Assembly (NCBI GenBank): GCA_947501615.1
Contig: CANMWK010000004.1
Coordinates: forward strand, 1 to 64,000
Reading direction: 5' to 3'
DNA length: 64,000 nt
Source: an uncultured Tenacibaculum sp.
Lineage (GTDB): Bacteria; Bacteroidota; Bacteroidia; Flavobacteriales; Flavobacteriaceae
Every line of letters starts with the position of its first letter. Within the stretch, counting starts at the first letter, position 1. The position numbers and the translations under genes were made by a program. Below the pieces are notes generated by a model, which did not search any database, was not told the DNA's origin, and was given only the letters and a program-made list of their open reading frames with translations. Shown in pieces: positions 27,307 to 36,786 of the stretch.

Positions 27307-27337
27307 TTGTTTAAGTCTTATGCTTCATGTATCTTTG
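27307..27337 (+). promoter_or_regulatory. serS promoter (TTG-N20-TATCTTTG)
   Basis: TTG (27307-27309) and TATCTTTG (27330-27337) with 20-nt spacing, 19 nt before the serS ATG. Confidence 0.7.
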
Positions 27338-27356
27338 TCGCCTAAAAAATTAATTT

Positions 27357-28631
27357 ATGTTACAGGTTCAGTTTATTCGCGACAACAAAACTGTTGTTTT
27401 AGAAGGCTTAGCAAAACGAAACTTCGCTAATGCAGAAGCTATTATTAATGATGTTTTAGAATTTGATGAAACTAGAAGGAGTACTCAAGTTTCATTAGAT
27501 AATGTTTTAGCTGACTCTAATAAACTGTCCAAGGAAATTGGTCTTCTTTTTAAGTCTGGAGAAGCTCAAAAAGCTAACTTGTTAAAAGAAAAAACAAGTC
27601 AGTTAAAAGAAAATGGTAAAGAACTTACTGAAAAATTAAATGAAATTACTATCAAACTTCAAGATTTATTGTATCAAATTCCTAACATACCTCATGCATC
27701 TGTAGTAGCTGGGAATTCTGAAGACGACAATGAAGAAGTTTTTAAAGAAGGAATAATACCAGATTTAGGAGATAAAGCACTTCCTCATTGGGAACTTGCA
27801 AAAAAGTATGACATTATAGATTTTGATTTAGGGGCTAAGATATCTGGTGCTGGTTTCCCTGTGTATAAAGGAAAAGGCGCTCGTTTACAACGCGCTTTGA
27901 TTAACTATTTTTTAGACAAAAATATAGCAGCTGGATATAAAGAAGTTCAAGTACCTCATTTAGTGAATGAGGCTTCTGGAATTGGAACAGGACAATTACC
28001 TGATAAAGAAGGACAAATGTATCATGTTACAGCTGACGATTTATATTTAATACCAACGGGTGAAGTTCCGGTTATGAATTTGTATCGAGGCTCTTTAGTT
28101 AAAGCAACAGATTTACCTATTACAGTAACTGCATATACACCATGTTTTAGAAGAGAAGCAGGTAGTTATGGTGCTCATGTACGTGGTTTAAATCGTTTAC
28201 ATCAATTTGACAAAGTTGAAATCATAAGAGTTGAACAACCCGAAAACTCATACGACGCGTTACATGGTATGGTAGAACATATTAAAGATATATTACGTGA
28301 ATTAAAATTACCATATCGTATTTTAAGATTATGTGGAGGAGATACTGGTTTTACTGCTGCTTTAACTTTTGATTTTGAATTGTATTCTACAGCTCAAGAG
28401 AGATGGTTAGAAATTAGCTCAGCATCTAACTGTGAAACTTTTCAAGCAAATCGTTTAAAATTACGCTATAAAAATAGTGAAGGTAAAAATCAGTTGGTTC
28501 ATACATTAAACGGAAGTTCTTTAGCAATACCTAGAGTTATGGCTGGTATTTTAGAGAATTATCAAACTGAAGATGGAATTAAAATTCCTGAAGTTTTAGT
28601 ACCCTATTGTGGTTTTGATATGATCAATTAA
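27357..28631 (+). CDS. serS: Seryl-tRNA synthetase
   Basis: Charges tRNA-Ser. The 424-residue enzyme has the N-terminal tRNA-binding coiled coil (about 30-105), motif 2 FRREAGSYGAHVRGLNRLHQFDKVE, the serine-binding TGEVPVMNLYRG, and motif 3 LNGSSLAIPRVMAGILENYQ near the C-terminus. It ends in a hairpin with a short T-run. Flanked downstream by a small minus-strand gene. Confidence 0.97.
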   Translation: MLQVQFIRDNKTVVLEGLAKRNFANAEAIINDVLEFDETRRSTQVSLDNVLADSNKLSKEIGLLFKSGEAQKANLLKEKTSQLKENGKELTEKLNEITIKLQDLLYQIPNIPHASVVAGNSEDDNEEVFKEGIIPDLGDKALPHWELAKKYDIIDFDLGAKISGAGFPVYKGKGARLQRALINYFLDKNIAAGYKEVQVPHLVNEASGIGTGQLPDKEGQMYHVTADDLYLIPTGEVPVMNLYRGSLVKATDLPITVTAYTPCFRREAGSYGAHVRGLNRLHQFDKVEIIRVEQPENSYDALHGMVEHIKDILRELKLPYRILRLCGGDTGFTAALTFDFELYSTAQERWLEISSASNCETFQANRLKLRYKNSEGKNQLVHTLNGSSLAIPRVMAGILENYQTEDGIKIPEVLVPYCGFDMIN

Positions 28632-28648
28632 AATAAATATTATGAACG

Positions 28649-28681
28649 GTAATCAGTGCGCGCTACTGATTACTGTCTTTT
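28649..28681 (+). terminator. serS terminator
   Basis: GTAATCAGT and ACTGATTAC form a 9-bp stem with loop GCGCGCT, followed by TGTCTTTTAT. Confidence 0.75.
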
Positions 28682-28684
28682 ATA

Positions 28685-28828
28685 TTAATTCGAAACAACA
28701 ATAGTCATTAATTTTTTATATCTGTTCATTTCCAACAACGCTTCAAAATACTGAGATATTTGTCCGTTTTTCATGAACTCTTTTGCCTTTTTATTTGCTA
28801 TATCGTATTGCTTAGTTAAATTTTTCAT
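28685..28828 (-). CDS. Small 47-residue protein
   Basis: A minus-strand frame from ATG to TAA encoding 47 residues, starting MKNLTKQYDIANKKAKEF and continuing MKNGQISQYFEALLEMNRY to KKLMTIVVSN. It is charged, mainly helical in appearance, and the Lys/Gln/Glu spacing is that of a coding sequence. I have an impression of similar short proteins next to serS in other flavobacteria, but this is not verified. It fills the gap between serS and the TPR gene on the opposite strand. Function unknown. Confidence 0.6.
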   Translation of the reverse strand: MKNLTKQYDIANKKAKEFMKNGQISQYFEALLEMNRYKKLMTIVVSN

Positions 28829-28940
28829 TTTGACACATTGTTTAGTTATACATATACTCTAAGACAAACTTCGTGCCAAAACATTACAAGAATTCCAGAA
28901 AAAACATTTTTTTTAATGTATTTTTAACACTAATCTTGCT

Positions 28941-28948
28941 TACTTTTG
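28941..28948 (+). promoter_or_regulatory. -7 element TACTTTTG 4 nt before the TPR gene ATG
   Basis: Exact TAnnTTTG match; ATG at 28953 follows after four bases, so the transcript would be leaderless. An in-frame TTG at 28950 lies between and is unlikely to be the start. Confidence 0.65.
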
Positions 28949-28952
28949 ATTG

Positions 28953-30728
28953 ATGAAGATTCATATTTTTTTACTTACACTACTAATTAACAGCATATTT
29001 ACGTATGCACAATCGAACAACTTTGCTTTAGCAGAAAATTATTTTAGAAATAATGAATTTGAAAAAGCAATGCAAATCTATAAGCAATTAGTAGATAAGA
29101 GTCCGTACAATACTACATATATAAAACGATTAATTTCTTGTTATCAAGAAACGAATCAATTCGAATTGGCTACAAATCTGCTTCAAAATAGATTAAAACA
29201 AAACCCTAATCTTGTTTTTTTAAATGTTGTTTTAGGTTTCAATTATGAACGACAACAACAAAAAGATATAGCAGAAAAATATTATGCTACAGCACTTGAA
29301 TCTATTTCAAAAAAAACTGGTTATGGAGTCACTATTGCCAATCTGTTTAAAGACTATAATAAATTAGATTTTGCTATAGAAGCTTATAAAAAAGCATCAT
29401 TACATAATAAAAATCTTAATTACGAATTTCAAGTTGCTCAGATTTATGGGGAAAAAGGAGATTTTGCTTTAATGTTTGATGGATATGTTAACTTTTTAGA
29501 TAAAAAAGAAAAATATCTCAATACTATTAAAACATTAACCTCAAGATATATCACAGATGATGGAGAAAATGAAAACAATATTCTTTTTAAGAAAGCTTTA
29601 CTTCGAAAATCTGCTAGCAACCCAAAAGATATTTGGAATGACTTACTAAGTTGGTTATTCATCACACAAAAAGAATATGGAAAAGCTTTAATTCAGAATA
29701 AAGCTTTATATCAAAGAGATAACGAAAAACTAGTGAAAATTTATAATTTAGGTGAAATAGCATTTCAAAATAAAGATTATGAAACAGCCAAAGCTTGTTT
29801 TGATTTTACCATTGAAAAATCTAATTTTTCTGAGGATAAGTTTAGTGCTATTCTCATGAATTTAAAAATTGGTATTGATACAAATGCTAAAGATATTAAT
29901 GCTCAATTTCAAGATATTTTTAAAGAATATGGTATTAATAAAAACACCTTTTTTATTCAAGTTGCTTATGCTGATTATTTAACTTTTACTAAAAATAAAC
30001 CTGAAGAAGCGAAGAAAACTCTAGAAAAGGCCATGGAGTATTCAGATAATCGTTATCAAGAAGCTAGTGTAAAACTAAAATTAGCCGATGTTTTAGTATA
30101 TCAAAATACATTTAATAAAGCTTTAATTTACTTTTCTCAAATTCAATCTCGTTTCAAAAATCATGAATTAGGACAAAAAGCGCGCTTTAAAGTTGCACAA
30201 ACTTCATATTTTAAAAGTGATTTTAAATGGGCTAAAGCGCAACTAAAAGTTTTAAAAGGTTCAGCTAGTCAGTTAATAGCAAACGATGCTGCAGATTTAT
30301 TCTTAATAATATCTGACAACCAACCAAAGGATAGTATTCCTACTGGTTTAGCATCTTATGCTAAGGCCGATTTATTAGCCTATCAGAATAAAAATGATCA
30401 GGCAATGATAGTTTTAGATAGTGTTGTCTCAAAATTTAAAGGACAACCTATAGAAGATGAAGCACTGTTTAAAAAAGCAAAATTGTTGACTAAAAAGAAA
30501 AAGTTTGATGAGGCTATTTTAACGTATACAAGAATTTTAGACATTGATGAAAAGGGAATTTTGGCTGATGATGTTTATTATAACATTGCAGAGTTATATA
30601 ACAATGAACTAAATAACTTTGAAAAAGCAAAAGAACATTATCAGAAAATAATTTTCGATTATCCATCGAGTATTTATCTCGTAGATGCTAGAAAAAAATT
30701 CAGAAAACTAAGAGGCGATCAGCTATAA
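28953..30728 (+). CDS. Exported tetratricopeptide repeat protein
   Basis: A 591-residue protein with an N-terminal signal peptide (about 1-19, ending in TYA-Q) followed by TPR-type helical repeats over most of its length, e.g. ALAENYFRNNEFEKAMQIYKQLV, VLGFNYERQQQKDIAEKYYATAL, and at the C-terminus YYNIAELYNNELNNFEKAKEHYQKIIFDYP. TPRs mediate protein contacts; no catalytic part is seen. Homologues are usual in flavobacteria between serS and DUF4286. It probably heads the operon that runs through rsmA and mgtE, with the next gene 12 bp away. Confidence 0.85.
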   Translation: MKIHIFLLTLLINSIFTYAQSNNFALAENYFRNNEFEKAMQIYKQLVDKSPYNTTYIKRLISCYQETNQFELATNLLQNRLKQNPNLVFLNVVLGFNYERQQQKDIAEKYYATALESISKKTGYGVTIANLFKDYNKLDFAIEAYKKASLHNKNLNYEFQVAQIYGEKGDFALMFDGYVNFLDKKEKYLNTIKTLTSRYITDDGENENNILFKKALLRKSASNPKDIWNDLLSWLFITQKEYGKALIQNKALYQRDNEKLVKIYNLGEIAFQNKDYETAKACFDFTIEKSNFSEDKFSAILMNLKIGIDTNAKDINAQFQDIFKEYGINKNTFFIQVAYADYLTFTKNKPEEAKKTLEKAMEYSDNRYQEASVKLKLADVLVYQNTFNKALIYFSQIQSRFKNHELGQKARFKVAQTSYFKSDFKWAKAQLKVLKGSASQLIANDAADLFLIISDNQPKDSIPTGLASYAKADLLAYQNKNDQAMIVLDSVVSKFKGQPIEDEALFKKAKLLTKKKKFDEAILTYTRILDIDEKGILADDVYYNIAELYNNELNNFEKAKEHYQKIIFDYPSSIYLVDARKKFRKLRGDQL

Positions 30729-30740
30729 CAAAAATAACGT

Positions 30741-31691
30741 ATGAAAAAAAAAGTTTGCATTTTTTGTGGTGCAAATACAGGAAACTCTCCTGAAGTAGTA
30801 AACGAAACAAAATTGCTATGCGATTTATTAATAAACGCAGGATTCGATCTTGTTTACGGTGGTGCAACGACAGGGCTTATGGGGATTGCCGCTGAACGAT
30901 TTCTCAATAAAGGAATGGACGTAATTGGTGTTAGACCTAAGAAGTTAATTGTAGATGAAAATGTTCATGAAAATTTGACTGAAATTTTTGTTGTAGATTC
31001 TATGCAAGAACGAAAAGCAAAAATGATAGAACTGAGTGATGTTTTTATTGCTTTACCTGGAGGAGTAGGCACACTAGATGAAATTATTGAAACCTATACG
31101 CTAAACAAAATAGGATTTATTGATAAACCTTCTGGAGTGTTAAACACATTAGGATATTATGATGGTCTCAAAATGCTACTTAATAAAATGACTGAAACTG
31201 ATTTTCTGAAAACATCAGACAAATCCAAGTTAAGTATAGGTACTAACCCTAGGGATTTGATGGAAAAGATGCAGATTAATAAAAACATCAATGGAAAAGA
31301 AATAGATAAAATAGCTTTTATTGCTATTCGTGATGGAAAAATATTGGTTTCTAAATCCTTCGGAAAAAACAAATATTATATTCCAGGAGGAAAAAGAGAA
31401 GAAGGAGAATCTGACATACAAACATTAATACGCGAAGTTAATGAAGAATTAAGTGTAGATGTTATTCCTGAAACAGTAGAATATATAGAGACTTTTACGG
31501 CTCAAGCCGATGGTGAAGAGCAAGGAATAGATGTTCGAATGACTTACTACACTTCAGAATATAAAAACGTACTAAAGGCTTCAAATGAGATAGAGGAAAT
31601 ACAATGGCTAAATTATGCAGATATCAATTTAGTTACTGAAGTAGACAAAAAAATATTTAATTATTTAAAAAATAAAGGAAAACTGAATTAA
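30741..31691 (+). CDS. LOG-type nucleotide phosphoribohydrolase fused to a Nudix hydrolase
   Basis: One uninterrupted 316-residue frame with two enzymes. Residues 1-180 are a LOG/TIGR00730 Rossmann domain: IFCGANTG (7-14), QERKAKM (89-95), PGGVGT (106-111) with Glu114, the motif of lysine-decarboxylase-like proteins that actually cleave nucleoside 5'-monophosphates to base and ribose-5-phosphate. Residues about 188-316 are a Nudix domain with a full Nudix box at 217-239 (G217, E223, R231, E232, E235, E236). Both catalytic sets are intact. Inference: the Nudix half makes an NMP that the LOG half splits, giving nucleotide clean-up. It is close to the TPR gene (12 bp) and DUF4286 (6 bp). Confidence 0.88.
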   Translation: MKKKVCIFCGANTGNSPEVVNETKLLCDLLINAGFDLVYGGATTGLMGIAAERFLNKGMDVIGVRPKKLIVDENVHENLTEIFVVDSMQERKAKMIELSDVFIALPGGVGTLDEIIETYTLNKIGFIDKPSGVLNTLGYYDGLKMLLNKMTETDFLKTSDKSKLSIGTNPRDLMEKMQINKNINGKEIDKIAFIAIRDGKILVSKSFGKNKYYIPGGKREEGESDIQTLIREVNEELSVDVIPETVEYIETFTAQADGEEQGIDVRMTYYTSEYKNVLKASNEIEEIQWLNYADINLVTEVDKKIFNYLKNKGKLN

Positions 31692-31697
31692 AAATAT

Positions 31698-32027
31698 ATG
31701 TACATATACAACGTAACAATTAATATTGATGAAAGCGTGCACCAAGAATGGCTACATTGGATGCAATCTCATATTGCTGAAGTTTTAGCTACTGGAAGAT
31801 TTACTAGTGCTAAAATGACACAAGTTTTAGTGGAAGAAGAAATGGGTGGAGTTACATATTCTGTTCAATACACTGCTCCAACAAGAGAAGATTTGGACAA
31901 TTACTACAAATATGATGCTGAAAGACTGCGTTCTGATGGTATGAAAAAATTTGCTGATAAAATGGTAGCTTTTAGAACAGAGTTAAAAATGATTAAAGAG
32001 TTTTTTCCTAAAGTAGCTAGTAATTAA
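31698..32027 (+). CDS. DUF4286 family protein
   Basis: A 109-residue cytoplasmic protein matching DUF4286: MYIYNVTINIDESVHQEWLHWMQSHI, GGVTYSVQYTAPTREDLDNYY, and a C-terminal FRTELKMIKEFFP. It looks like a dimeric alpha-beta barrel-type fold; the function is unknown. Its stop codon overlaps the ATG of the next gene by one base (TAATG), indicating translational coupling. In flavobacteria DUF4286 usually lies close to rsmA. Confidence 0.85.
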   Translation: MYIYNVTINIDESVHQEWLHWMQSHIAEVLATGRFTSAKMTQVLVEEEMGGVTYSVQYTAPTREDLDNYYKYDAERLRSDGMKKFADKMVAFRTELKMIKEFFPKVASN

Positions 32028-32587
32028 TGAAATTAAAACATTTTCTAAATCAATTTGAAGAAAAGTGGGATAACTTTCTTCCTTATTTAACTCTTGAAGC
32101 CGAAAACTCTTTTAGAATAACTAGGAGAAAAATTGATTTTGGTAGTCCTAATTCTTTAGATTACATTCCAAATGATCACGGTATATATGTAATTGAATTA
32201 CTACCTAAAGCTTCTTTTTCCAGGAAGAAATTTGTTTCAGACTGGGATTCTTTTAATAAAGAAGTAAAGAGTCCAACAATTATTTTTTCAAGATTTAATA
32301 CAGCTCAAAAAAATAAAGATGAAACCTTTTACTTCTATCTTGGAAAAACAGAAAAACTCAAAACTAGACTTAAACAACATTGCTTCCATGATATCAATAA
32401 AAAAACTTATAGTTTAAAATTAAAAAGTCGTGAACATTTGATTAAATCTTCTGATTTCTTTATAAGTTATTATGAACTCAAACATGATAATATTTCACAC
32501 AAAGAAAAAGGAATAATGCAGTTTGTAATCACTAACCTAGAAAAGGAATTTAGAAAAAGATTTGTACCTTGGGTTGGTAAGCAATAA
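32027..32587 (+). CDS. GIY-YIG-like nuclease-domain protein with an enlarged inter-motif loop
   Basis: A 186-residue protein in which HGIYVIELL (51-59) supplies the GIY motif and FYLGKTEKLKTRLKQH (103-118) the YIG motif with Arg114 and His118 at the places used for catalysis; the C-terminus RFVPWVGKQ resembles the P..GK ending of some GIY-YIG proteins. The spacing GIY to YLG is about 49 residues instead of about 10, filled by a charged insertion, so activity is uncertain. It is translationally coupled to DUF4286 and lies 11 bp before an M23 lipoprotein gene. No DNA-binding domain beyond this is visible. Confidence 0.6.
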   Translation: MKLKHFLNQFEEKWDNFLPYLTLEAENSFRITRRKIDFGSPNSLDYIPNDHGIYVIELLPKASFSRKKFVSDWDSFNKEVKSPTIIFSRFNTAQKNKDETFYFYLGKTEKLKTRLKQHCFHDINKKTYSLKLKSREHLIKSSDFFISYYELKHDNISHKEKGIMQFVITNLEKEFRKRFVPWVGKQ

Positions 32588-32598
32588 AAAATCAAGCT

Positions 32599-33231
32599 AT
32601 GAGATACTATTCTATAATTATTACTGTAATTATATGCTTTTCTTGTGCTGAAAAAGTCAAAAACAAACAAAAAACAGCTATAATTAAAACGAAAAAGGAC
32701 AGCGTAATTGTTAAACCTGTTTTATCTAAAGACACCGTTCCAAAAGAGTTTATAGCTACACATTTCGATTTCCCAGTAGGTAAACCCAATGCAAAAGGAT
32801 ATTACAATGCACAAAAGTTTACAAAGAACTATCATTTAGGTGACGATTGGAATGCTGTTACTGGTGGTAATACTGATTTAGGCGATCCTATTTATACTAT
32901 AGCTCATGGATATATAAAAGAAGCTGAAGATTATGGCGGTGGATGGGGAAATGTAATACGAATTTTACATTTTTTACCGAATGATAAAGTCGTAGAATCT
33001 TTGTATGCACATTGCGATACTATACTTGCCAAAAAACATACATGGGTTACAAAAGGAACTAAAATTGGAACCATTGGAACAGCTAATGGAGCATATTATG
33101 CGCACTTACATTTTGAAATAAGAGAAGATATTACCTTACCTTTGGGGCCTGGATACTCTGAAGACACAAATGGATATGTAGATCCGACAGAGTTTATTAA
33201 AAAACATAGAACAATAAAAGATGAGCGTTAG
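32599..33231 (+). CDS. M23 family metallopeptidase, lipoprotein
   Basis: A 210-residue lipoprotein (signal 1-15, Cys at 16 in CFSCAEK) with a LytM-type domain: HLGDDW (first zinc His and Asp), a central YAHCDT, and HLHFEIR with the catalytic HxH. Both zinc motifs are intact, so an active peptidoglycan endopeptidase is expected at the cell envelope. It overlaps rsmA by 11 bp, so both are on one transcript. The pairing with an rRNA methylase looks positional rather than functional. Confidence 0.88.
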   Translation: MRYYSIIITVIICFSCAEKVKNKQKTAIIKTKKDSVIVKPVLSKDTVPKEFIATHFDFPVGKPNAKGYYNAQKFTKNYHLGDDWNAVTGGNTDLGDPIYTIAHGYIKEAEDYGGGWGNVIRILHFLPNDKVVESLYAHCDTILAKKHTWVTKGTKIGTIGTANGAYYAHLHFEIREDITLPLGPGYSEDTNGYVDPTEFIKKHRTIKDER

Positions 33232-34045
33232 AGCTAAAAAACACCTAGGACAACACTTTTTGAATGATGAAAATATTGCTAAAAAAATAGCAGATTCGTT
33301 AACAGAAAAAGGATACAATAATGTATTAGAAATTGGTCCAGGAATGGGAGTGCTAACCAAATATCTATTGGAAAAAAAATCAAACGTAACCGTCATGGAA
33401 TTAGACTCTGAATCTGTCACCTATTTACATGAGGTTTTTCCTGTAGAGCATATTAAACTTGATACATCGAAAGATAAGTTTACTATTATTGAAGGTGATT
33501 TTTTAAAGCAAAATCTTGCTAAAACATTTAATGGGGAACAAGTTGCCATTATTGGAAACTTTCCCTATAATATTTCTTCACAGATTGTTTTTAAAGCTAT
33601 TGAAAATAGAGCTATTGTTCCTGAATTTTCTGGAATGTTTCAAAAGGAAGTAGCCCAACGAATTGCTGAAAAAAAAGGAAGTAAAGTTTACGGAATTTTA
33701 TCTGTATTGGCGCAAGCTTTTTACGATGTTGAATACTTGTTTACAGTACCTCCGAATGTGTTTAATCCTCCACCAAAGGTAGATTCTGGAGTACTTCGTA
33801 TGACTAGAAAAGAAGACTACACATTGCCTGTTGATGAGAAATTTTTCTTCCGAGTTGTAAAAACTGCTTTTAATCAAAGAAGAAAAATGTTGCGTAGCAG
33901 TTTAAAATCTATGAATCTTTCGGATACCTTAAAAGAAGACCCTATATTTGCCATGCGTCCCGAACAATTGTCGGTACAAGAGTTTATAGAATTGACGGAT
34001 AAAATTGCAAGTCATGGCGATAGAAATAACGAAAGAACTTCTTGA
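33221..34045 (+). CDS. rsmA: 16S rRNA dimethyladenosine transferase (A1518/A1519)
   Basis: RsmA/KsgA adds four methyl groups to the two adjacent adenosines of the 3' hairpin of 16S rRNA using SAM. The 274-residue protein has [11 protein letters not shown] at the N-terminus, the SAM-binding EIGPGMG (37-43), the catalytic NFPY (113-116) and [14 protein letters not shown], as well as the [16 protein letters not shown] segment. It overlaps M23 upstream by 11 bp and mgtE downstream by 32 bp. Confidence 0.97.
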   Translation: MSVRAKKHLGQHFLNDENIAKKIADSLTEKGYNNVLEIGPGMGVLTKYLLEKKSNVTVMELDSESVTYLHEVFPVEHIKLDTSKDKFTIIEGDFLKQNLAKTFNGEQVAIIGNFPYNISSQIVFKAIENRAIVPEFSGMFQKEVAQRIAEKKGSKVYGILSVLAQAFYDVEYLFTVPPNVFNPPPKVDSGVLRMTRKEDYTLPVDEKFFFRVVKTAFNQRRKMLRSSLKSMNLSDTLKEDPIFAMRPEQLSVQEFIELTDKIASHGDRNNERTS

Positions 34046-35369
34046 TAATGTTTCCAATTTAATTGCAAATCAAAAAGATACCGCACTTTCTCATCTTTTT
34101 TCTGATGTACATCATGCTGATATCGCTGAAGTATTAGACGAATTATCTTTTGACGAAGCTGTCTACATTATCCGTTTACTCGATAGTGAAACCACATCCG
34201 AAGTTTTAATGGATGTTGATGATGATGTTCGTGAAAAAGTTTTAGAACAATTATCTGCTAAAGAGATTGCCGAAGAAATTGACGAATTAGATACCGATGA
34301 CGCTGCAGATGTAATTGCTGAGCTTCCTGAAGAAAGAAAGGAAGCTGTAATGCAACAAATTGAAGATGAAGAACATGCCAAAGAAATTGTTGAACTGCTT
34401 CGCTTCGATGAAAATTCTGCAGGTGGGCTCATGGCAAAAGAGCTTGTTAAAGTGAATGAAAACTGGTCTGTTTTAGGTTGCGTAACCAAAATGCGAGAAC
34501 AAGCTGCAGAAGTTACTAGAGTACATTCAATTTATGTAGTTGATGATAGCGGAAAACTAAAAGGTCGCCTTTCTTTGAAAGATTTATTAATGGCTTCTAC
34601 CAAATCGAAAATTGCCGATATTTATATTCCTCGAGTTGACTACGTACATGTTCATGATACTGCTGAAGATGTAGCAAATAAAATGCGTAAATACGATTTA
34701 GAAGCTATCCCTGTTATTGATGAACTTGGAATTTTAGTTGGTCGAATTACCATTGATGATATTGTAGATGTAATTAAAGAAGAAGCAGATAAAGATTATC
34801 AGTTAGCTGCTGGTATTACACAAGATGTTGAAGCGGATGATACCATTTTAGAATTAACGAGAGCACGTTTACCTTGGTTGTTCTTAGGATTATTAGGTGG
34901 AATTGGAGCTTTCTTAATCATGAAAAATTTCGAACACACCTTTAAAGAAAATGCAGTATTATTCTTCTTTACTCCATTAATTGCTGCTATGGCTGGAAAT
35001 GTAGGAGTACAATCTTCTGCTATTATTGTTCAGGGTTTAGCTAACGACGATGTTAAAGGAAGCGTAAATAAACGATTGATTAAAGAAATGTTGTTAGCTA
35101 TGCTAAACGGAATAGCTTTAGCGATTGTTTTATTCTTATTCGTTTATTTTTCTGATGCTGATAATGATGTAAGAATTTCTCTTGCCGTATCTGTATCGTT
35201 AGTAGCTGTAATTATTGTAGCTGGTCTTATTGGTACATTTATTCCTTTATTTTTAAATAAAAGAGGAATCGATCCTGCTATAGCAACAGGACCATTTATA
35301 ACCACCAGCAATGATATTTTTGGAATCTTAATTTACTTTACGATTGCGAAATTAATTTTAGGATATTAA
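34014..35369 (+). CDS. mgtE: Magnesium transporter MgtE
   Basis: MgtE is a Mg2+ channel gated by cytosolic Mg2+. The 451-residue protein has the N domain ([20 protein letters not shown], acidic), two CBS domains (about 130-250, with [16 protein letters not shown] and [19 protein letters not shown]), and five transmembrane helices with the pore motif [14 protein letters not shown] and [12 protein letters not shown] at the end. The start overlaps the 3' end of rsmA; the ATG at 34014 is preferred over an in-frame TTG at 34005. Confidence 0.96.
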   Translation: MAIEITKELLDNVSNLIANQKDTALSHLFSDVHHADIAEVLDELSFDEAVYIIRLLDSETTSEVLMDVDDDVREKVLEQLSAKEIAEEIDELDTDDAADVIAELPEERKEAVMQQIEDEEHAKEIVELLRFDENSAGGLMAKELVKVNENWSVLGCVTKMREQAAEVTRVHSIYVVDDSGKLKGRLSLKDLLMASTKSKIADIYIPRVDYVHVHDTAEDVANKMRKYDLEAIPVIDELGILVGRITIDDIVDVIKEEADKDYQLAAGITQDVEADDTILELTRARLPWLFLGLLGGIGAFLIMKNFEHTFKENAVLFFFTPLIAAMAGNVGVQSSAIIVQGLANDDVKGSVNKRLIKEMLLAMLNGIALAIVLFLFVYFSDADNDVRISLAVSVSLVAVIIVAGLIGTFIPLFLNKRGIDPAIATGPFITTSNDIFGILIYFTIAKLILGY

Positions 35370-35375
35370 TATTCT

Positions 35376-35930
35376 ATGATTACAATTGATGACCAATTAA
35401 TTACTCCAGAAGTTCGAGAAGCTTTGTTCAACAACTCTGAACAAATTACCTTTCAAAAAAATGAAATTATTGTAGCATCTGGTAAAATTTGTAATCATCT
35501 ATTTATTATTGAAAAAGGAATGCTACGTAGTTTTTACTACAACAAAAAAGGGAACGATATAACTAATTGGTTTTCTAGTGAACAAATGATTATCACTGAA
35601 GCTTATAGTTTCTTTAAACGCAAACCCAGTAACATTAGCATTGAAGCTATCGAAGAGACAACTGTAAAAGCTATTTCTCATGAGAAATTAGAAGCTGTTC
35701 TCAACAATTCAAAAGATGTAGAACGTTTTATGCGTCTTTTGGTTACAGAAATCATGATGGCTTTAGGGAAAAAAGTAATTTACCTTCAAAATAAAAGTGC
35801 TAAAGAGCGCTACGACGATTTATTAAAAACACATCCTGATATTTTTCAGCGCGCAAAATTAGGTCATATTGCTGGTTATTTAGGTGTCGCGCAACAAAGC
35901 CTGAGTAGAATTCGATCAAAGTCTGAATAA
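35376..35930 (+). CDS. Crp/Fnr family transcriptional regulator
   Basis: A 184-residue short Crp-type protein with a cyclic-nucleotide-binding-like beta barrel (residues about 15-115; EKGMLRSFYYNKKG) and a compact C-terminal helix-turn-helix (KLGHIAGYLGVAQQSLSRIRSK). The family in flavobacteria often lacks the full phosphate-binding cassette, so the effector is uncertain. It is 6 bp after mgtE and 84 bp before the SDR/ACAD cluster on the same strand; a role in controlling that cluster is possible but unproven. Confidence 0.85.
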   Translation: MITIDDQLITPEVREALFNNSEQITFQKNEIIVASGKICNHLFIIEKGMLRSFYYNKKGNDITNWFSSEQMIITEAYSFFKRKPSNISIEAIEETTVKAISHEKLEAVLNNSKDVERFMRLLVTEIMMALGKKVIYLQNKSAKERYDDLLKTHPDIFQRAKLGHIAGYLGVAQQSLSRIRSKSE

Positions 35931-36014
35931 CCATTCTCCTTTTTTAACATAGGTGAAAAGATAAGCCAATTCAAATCCTTATTTTTAGAGTATTCATTTC
36001 AAATTCAACCTATT

Positions 36015-36776
36015 GTGAATCGAAAAAACATACTCATTACTGGAGCTAGTTCTGGTTTAGGAAAAGGCATGGCTATAGAATTCGCCAAACAAGGCTGTAA
36101 CTTAGCTTTATGTGCAAGAAGAACAGAAAAACTAGAAAGTTTAAAAGAAGAACTCCTAAAAACAAATAGTAATATCAACGTTTTTATCAGAGCTTTAGAT
36201 GTTACTCAACAAGAAGATGTTTTTTCAGTTTTTAAAGCTTTTCATAATGATTTTCAAACAATCAACGGAAAATTAGATCGTGTAATTGTTAATGCCGGAA
36301 TGGGTAAAGGAGCTTCCATAGGAAAAGGATTTGCCAATCAGAATTTACAAACTGCTGTTACAAATTTTTGTGGTGCTTTACATCAAATGGAAGCTGCTAT
36401 GGAAATCTTTAGAACGCAAAATTCTGGACATTTAGTGGTAATTTCATCCATGTCTGCTTTCAGAGGTTATCCAAGAGCCATGACTGTTTATGCAGCAACA
36501 AAAGCTGGTGTAAAAAGTTTAGCTGAAGGAATTCGAGCAGATGTACTTAAAAAACCTATCAAAGTATCTACTATTTGTCCTGGTTACATTCAATCAGAAA
36601 TGACAGATGCTATTGGAAAACCACCTCCGTTTATGATTTCTTTAGATAAGGGCTCAAAACTTTTAGTAAAAGCCATAAATAAAGAAAAAGCAAATGCTTT
36701 TGTTCCCTTTTGGCCATGGTATTTCATCAAACAAGCTATGCCATTTTTCACTTTAAAAATGTTGAGAAAATTCTAA
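36015..36776 (+). CDS. Short-chain dehydrogenase/reductase
   Basis: A 253-residue SDR with TGASSGLGKG (nucleotide-binding), NAGMG, and the catalytic set Ser in VVISSMSAFRG with YAATK. It begins with GTG at 36015, the only plausible start. The C-terminal YFIKQAMPFFTLKMLRKF could bind membranes. It starts 10 bp before the ACAD gene, and its position matches an LvaD-like enzyme that reduces a 4-oxoacyl-CoA to a 4-hydroxyacyl-CoA (inference from neighbours). Confidence 0.85.
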   Translation: MNRKNILITGASSGLGKGMAIEFAKQGCNLALCARRTEKLESLKEELLKTNSNINVFIRALDVTQQEDVFSVFKAFHNDFQTINGKLDRVIVNAGMGKGASIGKGFANQNLQTAVTNFCGALHQMEAAMEIFRTQNSGHLVVISSMSAFRGYPRAMTVYAATKAGVKSLAEGIRADVLKKPIKVSTICPGYIQSEMTDAIGKPPPFMISLDKGSKLLVKAINKEKANAFVPFWPWYFIKQAMPFFTLKMLRKF

Positions 36777-36786
36777 TCTATAATTC

